DNA of 43,201 nt from Candidatus Rokuibacteriota bacterium (GCA_005887895.1 VBPC01000178.1:1-43201); one strand, 5' to 3'; counted from the first letter of the stretch, positions 19,004 through 27,848 are shown. Made by a program: numbers and translations. Notes: generated by a model from the sequence alone, not told the origin.

Positions 19004-20098
19004 TCATTGGAACTGCCGCATCCTTACCGAGAGCAGGAGGCCCAGGGCCATCATGGAGACGACCATCGACGAGCCGCCGTAGCTCATGAATGGCAGCGGG
19101 ATCCCGACGACCGGGATCAACCCCGTCACCATGCCCACGTTCACGAGCACCTGCGTCGCCACCAGCGCGGTGACGCCCAGGGCGACCAGCCGGCCCACCG
19201 GCTCGCGCGTCGAGGCCGCGATGTCGAACCCGCGGAGCAGGAGCAGCGCGTAGCAGGTGAGCAGCACGAGGCAACCGACGAAGCCCCACGTCTCGGCGAA
19301 TACGGCGAAAATGAAATCCGTGTGACGCTCCGGAAGGAAGGAGAGCCGGCTCTGTGTGGCGCCGGCCACGCCCTTGCCCAGGAGCTGTCCCGAGCCGATC
19401 GCGATCTTGGCCTGGATCACGTTGTACGCTCTCCCGAGGGGATCGCGGAACGGGTCCAGGAACACGAGGATCCGGTCCCGTTGATAGTCCTTCAACGCGA
19501 GCCACACCGGGGGGGCTGCGGCGAGCCCGGCGAGGACGAGTCCTCCCAGGATCCGCAGCCGCATCCCGGCCGCGATGAGCAGGGCGATCAGGACGGGGAA
19601 CAGCAGGAGCGCGGTGCCGAGGTCGGGCTGCTTGACGATGAGCGCCGCCGGCACGATGGCCAGCGGCGCCGCCACGACGAGCACGGTCTTGTTCACCGGC
19701 TGCGCCCAGCGCGTCGACAGCAGCCACACGACCATCAGGACGAAGCAGAGCTTGAAGAGCTCGGAGGGCTGCACCGAGAGCGGGCCCACCATGAGCCAGC
19801 GCCGGGCGCCCGACACCGTGCGGCCGAGCGCGAACACCGTGACCAGGACGCCGAGGCCGGCCAGGTAGAGCATCGGCGCCGCCCGCACCAGACGGCGATA
19901 GTCGATGCTGGCGACGATCGTCAGCGCGACGATGCCGAGGCCGAACCAGGCGATCTGCCGGAGGGCGATGCCGCCGCCCGCCCGGCCGACGTTGAGCGTG
20001 GCCAGCGTGGTGGCGCTGAGCGTGACCAGACTGACGGTGGCGCCGAGCAGGGGCCAGTCGACGTTCTGCAGGAGCCGGCGATCGATGCCGAAGGTCAT
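19004..20098 (-). CDS. rodA: Peptidoglycan glycosyltransferase RodA
   Basis: RodA is the SEDS glycosyltransferase of the elongasome, polymerising lipid II with PBP2. The 364-residue protein has about ten membrane helices. Conserved SEDS segments include GPLSVQPSELFKL, VKQPDLGTALLL, DPLGRAYNVIQAKIAIGSG, FLPERHTDFIFAVFAE (with the functionally essential Asp), and GIPLPFMSYGGSSM near the C-terminus. The ATG at 20098 overlaps the mrdA stop as ATGA, so PBP2 and RodA are translationally coupled. The longer frame upstream is a shadow of mrdA. Confidence 0.97.
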   Translation of the reverse strand: MTFGIDRRLLQNVDWPLLGATVSLVTLSATTLATLNVGRAGGGIALRQIAWFGLGIVALTIVASIDYRRLVRAAPMLYLAGLGVLVTVFALGRTVSGARRWLMVGPLSVQPSELFKLCFVLMVVWLLSTRWAQPVNKTVLVVAAPLAIVPAALIVKQPDLGTALLLFPVLIALLIAAGMRLRILGGLVLAGLAAAPPVWLALKDYQRDRILVFLDPFRDPLGRAYNVIQAKIAIGSGQLLGKGVAGATQSRLSFLPERHTDFIFAVFAETWGFVGCLVLLTCYALLLLRGFDIAASTREPVGRLVALGVTALVATQVLVNVGMVTGLIPVVGIPLPFMSYGGSSMVVSMMALGLLLSVRMRQFQ

Positions 20099-21933
20099 CC
20101 GCGAATCTCGACCGCCGCGACCTTCTCCAGGAAGATGGTGTTGAAGATCTGCCGCGCGATCGGGGCCGCCGCCTCGCCGCCGTGACCGCCACGCTCGACG
20201 AGCACGACCACCACGACCTCGGGATCCTTCACCGGCGCGAACGCCGCGAACCAGGCGTGGTCCTGGCCCTTCGAGGACTTCGAGTTCGCGATCGTCTGGG
20301 CGGTGCCGGTCTTGCCGGCGATGTCGAGGCCGGCGATCCGGGCCGCGGCGCCGGTGCCGCCGTCGTTGACGACGGCCCACAGCGCCTGCCGCAGGAACGC
20401 CCACACCATCGGCGACAGCTCGACGTGGCCGTTGACGCTGCCGGCGTCGCCCCACACCACGCCCTTCTCGGGGCGCTCGATGCGCTGCACGAGCCGCGGC
20501 TTCCACAGCACGCCGCCGTTGGCGATGGCCGACATGAAGCGCGCGACCTGCATCGGCGTCACCAGCACGGCGCCCTGGCCGATCGACATGTTGACGGTCT
20601 CGCCGGCGTGCCAGGAGGCCGGCCGGCCCCGCCGCGAGAATCGCGGCTGCGGGATCAGGCCGGGCTTCTCGCCGCCGAGCTCGATGCCGGTGAGGGTCGA
20701 GAAGCCGAACGCGGTGGCGTACTTCGCGATCGCCGGCGCGCCCACCTTGAGGCCGGCGTTGTAGAAGAAGATGTCGCACGAGTCGCGGATCCCCCGCATG
20801 AGGTCCACGCTGCCGTGCCCTTCCTTCTTCCAGTCCTTGAACGTCCAGTTGCCGAGGTGGAACTCGCCCGTGCAGTTCACGCGATCGCTGGGCACGAGCG
20901 TGCCCTCTTGCAGCCCGGCCGCCGTCACCACCATCTTGAAGACGGAGCCGGGCGGATACTGCGACTGGATCGTGCGGTTGAGCAGCGGGTGATTCGGGTC
21001 CTGCATCACCCGCAGCCAGGCGTTGCGGTCGATCGAGCCGGTGAAGCGATCGATCTCGAAGGCCGGCGTCGACACCATGGCCAGCACGTCGCCGTTGCGG
21101 GGGTCCATCACGACCACCGCTCCGGCCTTGCCCTCCATCGCGCGTTCGGCGGCCTCCTGCACGCGGCGATCGATGGTGGTGACGACCTGGGCGCCCGGGT
21201 GGGGCTCGGTGGACTGGATCAGGCGGATCTGGCGGCCCATCGCGTCGACCTCGATGCGCTCGCCGCCGTCCTTGCCCCGCAGGAACTCGTCGAGGAGCCG
21301 CTCGAGGCCGGTCTGCCCGACCATGTCGCCGCGGCGGTAGCGGCCCTGCTTGAGCTGGTCGTCGCTGGCCTCGCGGACGTAGCCGAGGAGATGGGCGGCG
21401 AAGCGGCTCGTCGGGTACGCGCGCTGCGGCTCGACCTCCACGATCACACCCGGCAGCTCGAGCTTCCACTCCTCCACGCGGGCCACCTCGTCGATGCTGA
21501 GGCCACGGCGCACGCGCACCGGCAGGATGGAATCGGGCGACACCCGGGCGACGGCGTCCTGCAGCTCGGCGAACGGGATCTGCAGCAGCGAGGCGAGCCG
21601 GCCCAGGGTGACGTCGCGCTGCACCGGGTCGCGATCGAGCTCGCGCGGGATCAGCGACAGCGTGAAGGCCGGACGGTTGTCGACCAGCGGCAGCCCATTG
21701 CGATCGAAGAGGATGCCGCGCGGGGCCGCGATGGGCCGCACCCGGATGCGATTCTTCTCCGACGCCTCCTGGAAGCGGCCGCCCTCGAGGACTTGCAGGT
21801 ACCAGAGCTGGCAGACGACGACCAGCAGCGCGGTGGTGACGAGACCGGCCATCGCGACGATGCGGCGTCGTCCGGGATCCGGCCGCCCGGGCATCCGGCC
21901 GCCGAGGTAGCCGAGCCGACCGACCGCGCTCAC
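20095..21933 (-). CDS. mrdA: Penicillin-binding protein 2 (elongasome transpeptidase)
   Basis: This class B PBP of 612 residues crosslinks lateral-wall peptidoglycan as RodA's partner. One N-terminal membrane helix (MAGLVTTALLVVVCQLWYL) is followed by the RGILFDRNGLPLVDN pedestal motif. The transpeptidase domain has SxxK in YPPGSVFKM with the acyl-acceptor Ser330, SxN-type SCDIFFYN, and KTG in DIAGKTGTAQT. It starts with GTG at 21933, 34 bp after mreD. The basic segment MPGRPDPGRRR before the helix fits the positive-inside rule. All catalytic motifs are intact. Confidence 0.96.
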   Translation of the reverse strand: MSAVGRLGYLGGRMPGRPDPGRRRIVAMAGLVTTALLVVVCQLWYLQVLEGGRFQEASEKNRIRVRPIAAPRGILFDRNGLPLVDNRPAFTLSLIPRELDRDPVQRDVTLGRLASLLQIPFAELQDAVARVSPDSILPVRVRRGLSIDEVARVEEWKLELPGVIVEVEPQRAYPTSRFAAHLLGYVREASDDQLKQGRYRRGDMVGQTGLERLLDEFLRGKDGGERIEVDAMGRQIRLIQSTEPHPGAQVVTTIDRRVQEAAERAMEGKAGAVVVMDPRNGDVLAMVSTPAFEIDRFTGSIDRNAWLRVMQDPNHPLLNRTIQSQYPPGSVFKMVVTAAGLQEGTLVPSDRVNCTGEFHLGNWTFKDWKKEGHGSVDLMRGIRDSCDIFFYNAGLKVGAPAIAKYATAFGFSTLTGIELGGEKPGLIPQPRFSRRGRPASWHAGETVNMSIGQGAVLVTPMQVARFMSAIANGGVLWKPRLVQRIERPEKGVVWGDAGSVNGHVELSPMVWAFLRQALWAVVNDGGTGAAARIAGLDIAGKTGTAQTIANSKSSKGQDHAWFAAFAPVKDPEVVVVVLVERGGHGGEAAAPIARQIFNTIFLEKVAAVEIRG

Positions 21934-21967
21934 AGGCTGGCCTCGCCGCCGGCTCGCAGCGCGGGAC

Positions 21968-22456
21968 TCACGAGACGCGCTCGGTGGTCGTCTCCGCCCA
22001 CGTCAGCGCGAGGACGAGGGCGGCGCCCAGGAAGCCGTTGTAGAGGGCCTGCGGCAGGATGACGTAGGCCATCAGCTCGCCGAACGGCGCCGGGAAGTGG
22101 AAGAGCTTGAGCAGCGCAAAGCGCGCCAGGCCCTCGGTGATCGTCAGCAGCACCAGGCCCGGGACCTGCACGAGCGGCTGACCGACGCGAAGCCGGCCGC
22201 CGAGCCCGCCGATCAGGAACCCGATCAGCGCCTTCGTCAGCGCTTGCACGCCGAGCAGCCCGCCGGAGGCGGCGTCCTGCAGCAGCCCGGCCACGAAGCC
22301 GGCACCGCAGCCGAACTCGGGGCCCCGCCGCAGCGCCAGCAGCACCACCACGATCAGCGGGATGTCGGGCGCGACGTCGGCGATGCGCAGCGCCGGCCCC
22401 AGCGTGGCGTGGGCGAAGCCGCCTCCGAAGATGGCGACGACGACGAAGGCGCGCAT
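21968..22456 (-). CDS. mreD: Rod shape-determining protein MreD
   Basis: MreD is a small integral membrane protein of the elongasome that binds MreC. The 162-residue chain forms about five membrane helices: RAFVVVAIFGGGFA, VAPDIPLIVVVLLALRRG, GAGFVAGLLQDAASG, GLVLLTITEGLARFALL and LYNGFLGAALVLAL. The segment RGPEFGCGAGFVAGLLQD is the family's conserved GxxxGFxxGLLxD motif. Its ATG overlaps the terminal stop of the mreC frame as ATGA, which helps show where mreC should end. Confidence 0.92.
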   Translation of the reverse strand: MRAFVVVAIFGGGFAHATLGPALRIADVAPDIPLIVVVLLALRRGPEFGCGAGFVAGLLQDAASGGLLGVQALTKALIGFLIGGLGGRLRVGQPLVQVPGLVLLTITEGLARFALLKLFHFPAPFGELMAYVILPQALYNGFLGAALVLALTWAETTTERVS

Positions 22457-23195
22457 CAGCCGCCCGCCGGCGGGAAGAGCGCCGCCACGTCGTGGGCACC
22501 CTCACCGACGATGAGGAGCACCTCGTCGATGCGGGCGAAGTCGACGGCGGGCGCCAGCTGCGCGTAGTGGAAGAGCGCCGACCCGCGATCGTCGACATGT
22601 ACTTGAAGCGCAGCGTGCCGCGGGGCTCGCCCTCCACGATGCCCTGGGTGCGCGCGCGGACCGCGTGGGCGCCGACCGTCGAGGTCGGATCGATGAGCAC
22701 CTGCACGATCGAGGCGCCCGGCCGCACGTCCACCACGCGGCCGATCAGCCCGTCGGGCGCGATCACGGCCGTGAGCCGCGTCACCCGGTCGGCCCGGCCG
22801 CGGTTGACGGTGAGCGAGCGCACCCAGCCGCCCCACTCGCGCGCGATGACCTCTCCCGACAACGTCGCCAGCGGCATCGACTCCTTCAGCGCGAGCAGCC
22901 GGCGCAGCCGGCGGTTCTCCTCGGTCGTCTCGGTGACGCGGAGCGCGTTCACCCGCAACGTCTGCGTTTCCTCCCGCAGCCGGCGGTTCTGGGCGCGGAC
23001 GTTCTTCCAGTCGCGGTACGTCGACCACAGGCCGAACGCGGTGCGATTCACGCGGGTCAGCACGCTCTGGATGGGCGTGGTGACGACGGCGAGCGCGTCG
23101 GAGGCGCCGGCGATGTGACCGCGCATCTGCAGGGTCAGCAGGAGCAGGCACACCGCCGCCACGGTACCCAGCAGCGCGAATGCGCGAATCTTCAC
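22456..23195 (-). pseudogene. mreC: mreC, interrupted by an internal deletion and frameshift
   Basis: MreC is the periplasmic scaffold that activates PBP2-RodA. The first frame from GTG 23195 gives a membrane helix, a coiled coil (NRRLREETQTLRVNALR) and the first beta-domain through GTLRFKYMS. It then turns into an arginine/serine-rich nonsense frame that would run to 21930. The correct C-terminus, SALFHYAQLAPAVDFARIDE, continues in another frame and stops at 22456, overlapping mreD perfectly. The break lies near 22587-22597. Joined across it, the product is about 245 residues against the usual 270-300. About 30-40 residues with the VxxGDxVVTSG-type stretch of the second beta-barrel are missing. 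Either a real mutation or an assembly deletion could cause this, and intact neighbours favour the latter. Confidence 0.85.
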
Positions 23196-23217
23196 CGTCG
23201 ACCCCCGGACGAACAGA

Positions 23218-24501
<1,284 letters not shown>

Positions 24502-25056
24502 TCAGCGCGCCCCCACCCGCCCCAGCGTCGGCACGATCCGCTCGCGGTAGAGGCGGACGGCGGCGCGGACCACGTCCTCGGCCTCGCGGCGCCCGCGAAA
24601 GTCCTCGACGTTGACGATCTTGTTCTCGAGCGCCTTGTAGTCGAGGAAGAACCGCTCGAGCTCCCGCAGCCGGTGCGGCGGCAGCTCGGCGATGTCGCGG
24701 TAGTGCGCGTACTCCGGATCGTCGACGTGGATCGCGACGATCTTGTCGTCCGCGCCCTTCTCGTCGCTCATCGTCAGCACGCCGATGGCCCGCGCCCGCA
24801 GGATGCACAGCGGCACGACCGGCTCCTGGCCGAGGACGAGCACGTCGAGCGGATCGCCGTCGTCGCAGAACGTCCGCGGCAGGAATCCATAGTTGGCGGG
24901 GTAGTGGACGGCGCTGTGCAGGACGCGGTCGACACCGAGCAGGCCGGTCGCCTTGTCGAGCTCGTACTTGATCTTGGAGCCCTTGGGGATCTCGATGACG
25001 GCGCGGAAGTGACCCGCGATGTCGTCGCCGAGCTCGACGTCGTGCCACGCGTGCAT
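24502..25056 (-). CDS. ppa: Inorganic pyrophosphatase (family I)
   Basis: This 184-residue soluble enzyme hydrolyses pyrophosphate to phosphate. [17 protein letters not shown] is the N-terminal active-site strand, [20 protein letters not shown] contains the DGDPxD signature ([10 protein letters not shown]), and [19 protein letters not shown] supplies further metal-binding aspartates. [18 protein letters not shown] is the conserved C-terminal helix. ATG 25056 is clear; the frame running to 26250 is a shadow of the opposite gene. It is probably its own transcription unit. Confidence 0.97.
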   Translation of the reverse strand: MHAWHDVELGDDIAGHFRAVIEIPKGSKIKYELDKATGLLGVDRVLHSAVHYPANYGFLPRTFCDDGDPLDVLVLGQEPVVPLCILRARAIGVLTMSDEKGADDKIVAIHVDDPEYAHYRDIAELPPHRLRELERFFLDYKALENKIVNVEDFRGRREAEDVVRAAVRLYRERIVPTLGRVGAR

Positions 25057-25084
25057 AGCACCGCGATGATACCCTGCGACGGTG

Positions 25085-25200
25085 ATCGAGGCGCGCCACG
25101 GCTCCGCCGCGGCGCGACGAGCGTCGGGGGTTTGGGGGCCATCTCGGGGCCCCCATGACGACGGACATCGAGGCGGGCCATTGCGGGGCCCCCAACACGA
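25085..25200 (+). repeat. Degenerate copy of the intergenic GC-rich repeat with a duplicated tail
   Basis: GCGACGAGCGTCGGGGG followed by a GGGGGCC/GGGGCCCCC hairpin matches the repeat family at the window start. The terminal hairpin arm CGGGGCCCCCA is repeated at 25145 and 25184 (offset 39), each followed by a CGACGG-containing tail. The element fills most of the gap between the divergent ppa and the + strand gene at 25207. Confidence 0.6.
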
Positions 25201-25206
25201 CGGACC

Positions 25207-26232
25207 ATGGACATTTTCGAGGAGTGGTTCGAGCGCGGCGTCACCGACGGGCTGCCGGTGGTGCCACCCACGCGCGAGCGCGTCGAGCGGATGCTGGCGG
25301 CGACGCGACGCGGCGCCGGCGAGCTCGTGGGCGAGATGCCGCCCAACTACGGCCGCGTCACCGTCGAGAAGGCGGCCGTCAACGCGGTCATGGCGGGCTG
25401 CCGTCCCGAGTATCTGCCCGTCGTGCTCGCCGCCGTGGAGTGTGCGTGCGATCCGGCCTTCAACCTGCACGGCGTGGCGACGTCCACGCATTTCTCGGCG
25501 CCGCTGATCGTCGTCAACGGCCCGATCCGGGGACGCCTCGCGCTCAACGCGTCCTTCGGGGTGTTCGGCCCCGGCTACCGGGCCAACGCGACGATCGGCC
25601 GCGCGCTGCGCTTGCTGATGATCAACATCGGCGGCGTGCGCCCGGGCGAGATCTCGATGTCGACGTTCGGCCATCCCGGCCGGTACACCTACTGCATCGC
25701 CGAGCACGAGGAGGCGAGCCCGTGGCCGCCCTATCACGTGGCGCGCGGGCTGGCGGCCGGACAGAGCGCGGTCACCCTGTTCGCCGGCGAGGGGCCCCAC
25801 GGAATCTCCGATCACGCCAGCCGCACCGCGCGCAGCCTCGCCGGCTCGCTCGGCTGGTCGATGGCCGGTCTCTGGAACAGCAAGCATTTTCCACTCTACT
25901 CGCACACCATGCTCGTCGTGGGACCCGAGCATGCGCGGACATTCGCCGACGACGGCTGGACGCGCGAGGACCTGGCGCGGGCGCTCTTCGAGCGGATCCG
26001 CGTTCCGTACCGGACGCTGCTGCCCGATGAAGATCACGGCGAGAGCACGAACCTCCGCTTCGGCAGGCAGCCCCCGTCCCCCGAGGACCTCATTGCCAAG
26101 TTTCCCTCGCCGGAAGAGATTCACATCCTGGTCGCCGGCGGCACGGCCGGGCGCTTCTCGGTGGCGATCCCCGGCTGGCTCGGCACCAAGAACGGCTCGC
26201 GCCCAATCACGCGCGCTGTAGAAATGGGTTGA
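25207..26232 (+). CDS. Conserved protein of unknown function (TDGLPVVPP type)
   Basis: This 341-residue protein opens with [20 protein letters not shown] and continues with [47 protein letters not shown] and [13 protein letters not shown] recognise this combination from uncharacterised bacterial proteins but know no reaction for it. Cysteines at VECACDP and in MAGCRPEY and a motif-rich alpha/beta core suggest an enzyme. No signal peptide or membrane helix is seen. The C-terminal [19 protein letters not shown] is a likely Rossmann-like strand-turn. It is monocistronic: a repeat lies upstream, and a terminator 80 bp downstream could end its transcript. Confidence 0.75.
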   Translation: MDIFEEWFERGVTDGLPVVPPTRERVERMLAATRRGAGELVGEMPPNYGRVTVEKAAVNAVMAGCRPEYLPVVLAAVECACDPAFNLHGVATSTHFSAPLIVVNGPIRGRLALNASFGVFGPGYRANATIGRALRLLMINIGGVRPGEISMSTFGHPGRYTYCIAEHEEASPWPPYHVARGLAAGQSAVTLFAGEGPHGISDHASRTARSLAGSLGWSMAGLWNSKHFPLYSHTMLVVGPEHARTFADDGWTREDLARALFERIRVPYRTLLPDEDHGESTNLRFGRQPPSPEDLIAKFPSPEEIHILVAGGTAGRFSVAIPGWLGTKNGSRPITRAVEMG

Positions 26233-26257
26233 CTTGCCCGGGGCCATCATGTAATTC
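26229..26257 (+). promoter_or_regulatory. Sigma70-type promoter upstream of the cspA leader
   Basis: TTGACT at 26229-26234 and TAATTC at 26252-26257 are separated by exactly 17 bases, a near-consensus pair that stands out in this GC-rich DNA. The -35 overlaps the last codon of the upstream gene. Transcription would begin near 26264. Confidence 0.7.
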
Positions 26258-26313
26258 TTGCGTCCGGTTTTTGGTATCCACGGAGTCGGGACGAGTGAAG
26301 AGATCGAGACACA

Positions 26314-26348
26314 CGCCGCGCGGCCACTATCGCGCGGCGCTTTTTTTT
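26314..26348 (+). terminator. Intrinsic terminator inside the cspA leader
   Basis: A perfect 9-bp stem CGCCGCGCG/CGCGCGGCG (26314-26322 and 26331-26339) with an 8-base loop is followed by C and eight Ts (26341-26348). It can end both the upstream gene and the transcript from the promoter at 26229, releasing an RNA of about 85 nt. cspA lies 100 bp beyond. Confidence 0.88.
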
Positions 26349-26361
26349 ACCCAGCAGGGCC

Positions 26362-26441
26362 GGTTTGCCTGCCAATTCAGGCAGGTAACCCCGCCATTAC
26401 GGCGGGAGCACACAGGGGCTGAAGACCCCCGAAGAGAGAGG
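26362..26441 (+). promoter_or_regulatory. Structured 5' leader of cspA with three hairpins
   Basis: Three consecutive stems precede the start codon: CCTGCC/GGCAGG (26368-26385, extendable by GGTT/AACC), CCCGCC/GGCGGG (26390-26406) and GGGG/CCCC (26415-26429). A purine-rich ribosome-binding site (AGAGG ending at 26441) lies seven bases before ATG 26449. Long structured leaders are characteristic of cold-shock genes. Confidence 0.6.
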
Positions 26442-26448
26442 TCGCAGG

Positions 26449-26652
26449 ATGGCACAGGGACAGGTGAAGTGGTTCAACGACGCGAAGGGGTACGGGTTCA
26501 TCACTCAGGAAGGCGGAGAGGACGTCTTCGTCCACTACAGCGCCATCCAGGCTCAGGGTTTCAAGTCCCTGGCCGAAGGTGACAAGGTCGAGTTCGAGGT
26601 AACCCGCGGCCCGAAGGGTCTTCAGGCAGCGAACGTCCGGAAGATCAGCTAA
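26449..26652 (+). CDS. cspA: Cold-shock protein (CspA family)
   Basis: This 67-residue single OB-fold RNA chaperone binds single-stranded RNA and [16 protein letters not shown] is RNP1-like and [10 protein letters not shown] is RNP2, both intact with their aromatic residues. [10 protein letters not shown] closes the fold. The length is standard. The gene is preceded by a long leader with a terminator and three hairpins and is followed by a GC-rich hairpin. It faces the probable minus-strand RNA gene at 26723-27068. Confidence 0.97.
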   Translation: MAQGQVKWFNDAKGYGFITQEGGEDVFVHYSAIQAQGFKSLAEGDKVEFEVTRGPKGLQAANVRKIS

Positions 26653-26666
26653 CCCCTGTCGCTTCC

Positions 26667-26695
26667 GCCCGGGCCCGCGTGCTGCGGGCCCGGGC
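26667..26695 (+). terminator. GC-rich hairpin after cspA
   Basis: This is a perfect 12-bp stem (26667-26678 with 26684-26695) and a GTGCT loop starting 15 bases after the stop codon. No T-tract follows, so it may stabilise the 3' end or aid Rho-dependent termination rather than act as a classical intrinsic terminator. Confidence 0.5.
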
Positions 26696-26722
26696 CCGGG
26701 CTCCCGCATTGTAAAAACGTAT

Positions 26723-26810
26723 AAAAAAGGCCCCGACGATGGCTGCGGCGCGTGATGCTTGTCACTCGCGCGTCGCGCCGCCCCGCTGGTGAGGCGGGAT
26801 CGTCGGGGCC
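26723..26810 (-). terminator. Branched intrinsic terminator of the minus-strand RNA
   Basis: GGCCCCGACGAT (26729-26740) pairs with ATCGTCGGGGCC (26799-26810) in a perfect 12-bp closing stem. Inside are two sub-hairpins, one around 26744-26785 and one CCCGC/GCGGG around 26782-26798, forming a three-way junction. On the minus strand the stem is followed directly by six Ts (26723-26728) and a further T5 run. The plus strand has no T-run after the stem, so the signal is strand-specific. Confidence 0.8.
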
Positions 26811-26861
26811 GGTGGTGCCTGGACTCCCAGGCGCGCCACCCGGAGCTAGCGTGGACCCTGC

Positions 26862-26903
26862 CTAGGAGGCAACCACCTCACAGATCACCGTAGAGGAACA
26901 CAT
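26862..26903 (-). CDS. Possible 13-codon leader peptide behind an extended Shine-Dalgarno
   Basis: ATG at 26903 opens MCSSTVICEVVAS and stops at TAG 26862. Upstream is AGGAGGTGATCC, a perfect complement of the 16S 3' end, with 11 bases between AGGAGG and ATG, slightly longer than ideal. The frame is short enough to be chance. It may be a real leader peptide, or the RNA may use the sequence to bind 30S subunits without translation. Confidence 0.3.
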   Translation of the reverse strand: MCSSTVICEVVAS

Positions 26904-27074
26904 CGGCTGGATCACCTCCTATTCTCGGCAAGGGCGCCACGCAGGCCCAGGTTCCGCTGACCCCCAACCGGATGCCGACTCCCGGCCCGGGGCTCGGTCA
27001 CGTCAGCCGCCGACGGAATTGTTGGCGGGGACGCCAAAGGAGCGCTGTTATCGCTCCGACCGACTTGTAAAGCC

Positions 27075-27103
27075 ATCCTACATCAGCGATTCGGCGCGGC
27101 CAA
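27075..27103 (-). promoter_or_regulatory. Candidate promoter of the minus-strand RNA
   Basis: On the minus strand TTGGCC (27103-27098) and TAGGAT (27080-27075) are 17 bases apart, each four of six to consensus. This sits directly after the terminator of the HhH gene and gives a start near 27068. An alternative TTTACA/TAACAG pair slightly downstream has a 15-base spacer and is weaker. Confidence 0.5.
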
Positions 27104-27127
27104 GAAAAAGTGACGCGGAACGTCACT
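27103..27127 (-). terminator. Intrinsic terminator of the HhH gene, overlapping its stop codon
   Basis: AGTGACG (27109-27115) pairs with CGTCACT (27121-27127) around a 5-base loop, and on the minus strand the stem runs into a T-rich CTTTTTCTT tract. The gene's TGA (27125-27123) lies within the stem. It separates the HhH transcript from the downstream RNA gene. Confidence 0.7.
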
Positions 27128-27425
27128 TCACGACGATGCGCTCGCGATTCTTCTCCCACAACCCACCGCCGACACCGTCGACCTTGCGCAGGTCCTCGGC
27201 CTTCTTGAAGAGGCCGTGCTCGTCCCGGTACTTCACGATCTTCTCGGCGAGGTGGTGATGGACTCCGTGCAGCTTCATGAGGTCCGTCACGTCGGCGGTG
27301 TTGATGTTGATCTTGTCGTCACCGACGTGTGTCGACGCGCTGATCGCCTCGCTGGCGGCGACGACTGGCGCGCCGACGAGCGCAACCACGCTGAACAGGA
27401 CGGCGAACGCAACGAGCCTGGACAT
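27123..27425 (-). CDS. Secreted helix-hairpin-helix (ComEA-like) protein
   Basis: This 100-residue protein has a Sec signal peptide (LVAFAVLFSVVALVGAPVVAA, cleavage likely near residue 24). One ComEA-type HhH pair follows: ININTADVTDLMKLHGVHHH and KAEDLRKVDGVGGGLWEKN. ComEA-like domains bind double-stranded DNA non-specifically, in competence or periplasmic DNA handling. The start ATG 27425 has GAGGAGG seven bases upstream, which rules out the longer frame from 27491. No other competence genes are nearby. Confidence 0.88.
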   Translation of the reverse strand: MSRLVAFAVLFSVVALVGAPVVAASEAISASTHVGDDKININTADVTDLMKLHGVHHHLAEKIVKYRDEHGLFKKAEDLRKVDGVGGGLWEKNRERIVVK

Positions 27426-27540
27426 GAAACGCCTCCTCGGGTGAGCGGTGCACAGCACGCTCGAGATCGAGCGCCGCCATTCAACGAGCACTCGTGGAAT
27501 GCGTCAACGTCCAACGTTTCGGTCACGCGAACTGGATACA

Positions 27541-27848
27541 TCACTGATCCTCGCCGAGCGAATCGACGTACTCCTGCCACTCGATCGGAAGCAGGCCCTT
27601 CTTGCGCGTGTTGCAGTCCTTGCAGGCGGGGACGACGTTGCCGCGGATGGAGGTGCCGCCGCGCCCGAGCGGGACGATGTGATCCATGGTGAGCGCGCGG
27701 ACGCCGACCTGACGGCGGCAGTAGTAGCAGACGCCGCTCGAGATCCGGCGCTTCCACCACTGGCTGTCGCGCAGCGCGCGAGCCTTCGCGCGCTGGCGCT
27801 TCAGCTCGTCGGGATCGATGGGGACCCAGAACTCGTTCGCGCCCGGAG

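Larger units (their letters stand above)
26723..27068 (-). ncRNA. Candidate structured RNA with a segment antisense to the 16S rRNA 3' end
   Basis: This 470-bp stretch between cspA and the HhH gene holds no credible protein gene longer than 13 codons. On the minus strand there is a promoter at 27075-27103, many inverted repeats and a strong terminator ending at 26723, predicting a transcript of about 345 nt. Visible stems include GGAGCG/CGCTCC (27039-27057), a GTGG/CCAC hairpin (26851-26876) and a GGTGG/CCACC hairpin (26811-26840). At 26920 down to 26904 it reads AGGAGGTGATCCAGCCG, complementary to the universal 16S 3' end. Similarity to antisense 16S continues with GTTCCTCTACGG, opposite helix 45. 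It does not match tmRNA, RNase P, SRP or 6S RNA as I know them. Confidence 0.55.

Noticed and set aside
21930..22586. C-terminal half of the 421-codon mreC frame
   Set aside because: The Arg/Ala/Gly-rich sequence is the wrong frame over mreD and the true mreC end.
26887..26920. A truncated 16S rRNA gene
   Set aside because: Only about 34 bases resemble 16S; no upstream 16S, ITS or 23S sequence is present, and flanking bases form other structures.
26723..27068. tmRNA, RNase P RNA, 6S RNA or SRP RNA
   Set aside because: None of the conserved cores I know (tmRNA 5'/3' tRNA-like ends, RNase P P4, SRP tetraloop, 6S closing stems) can be found on either strand.
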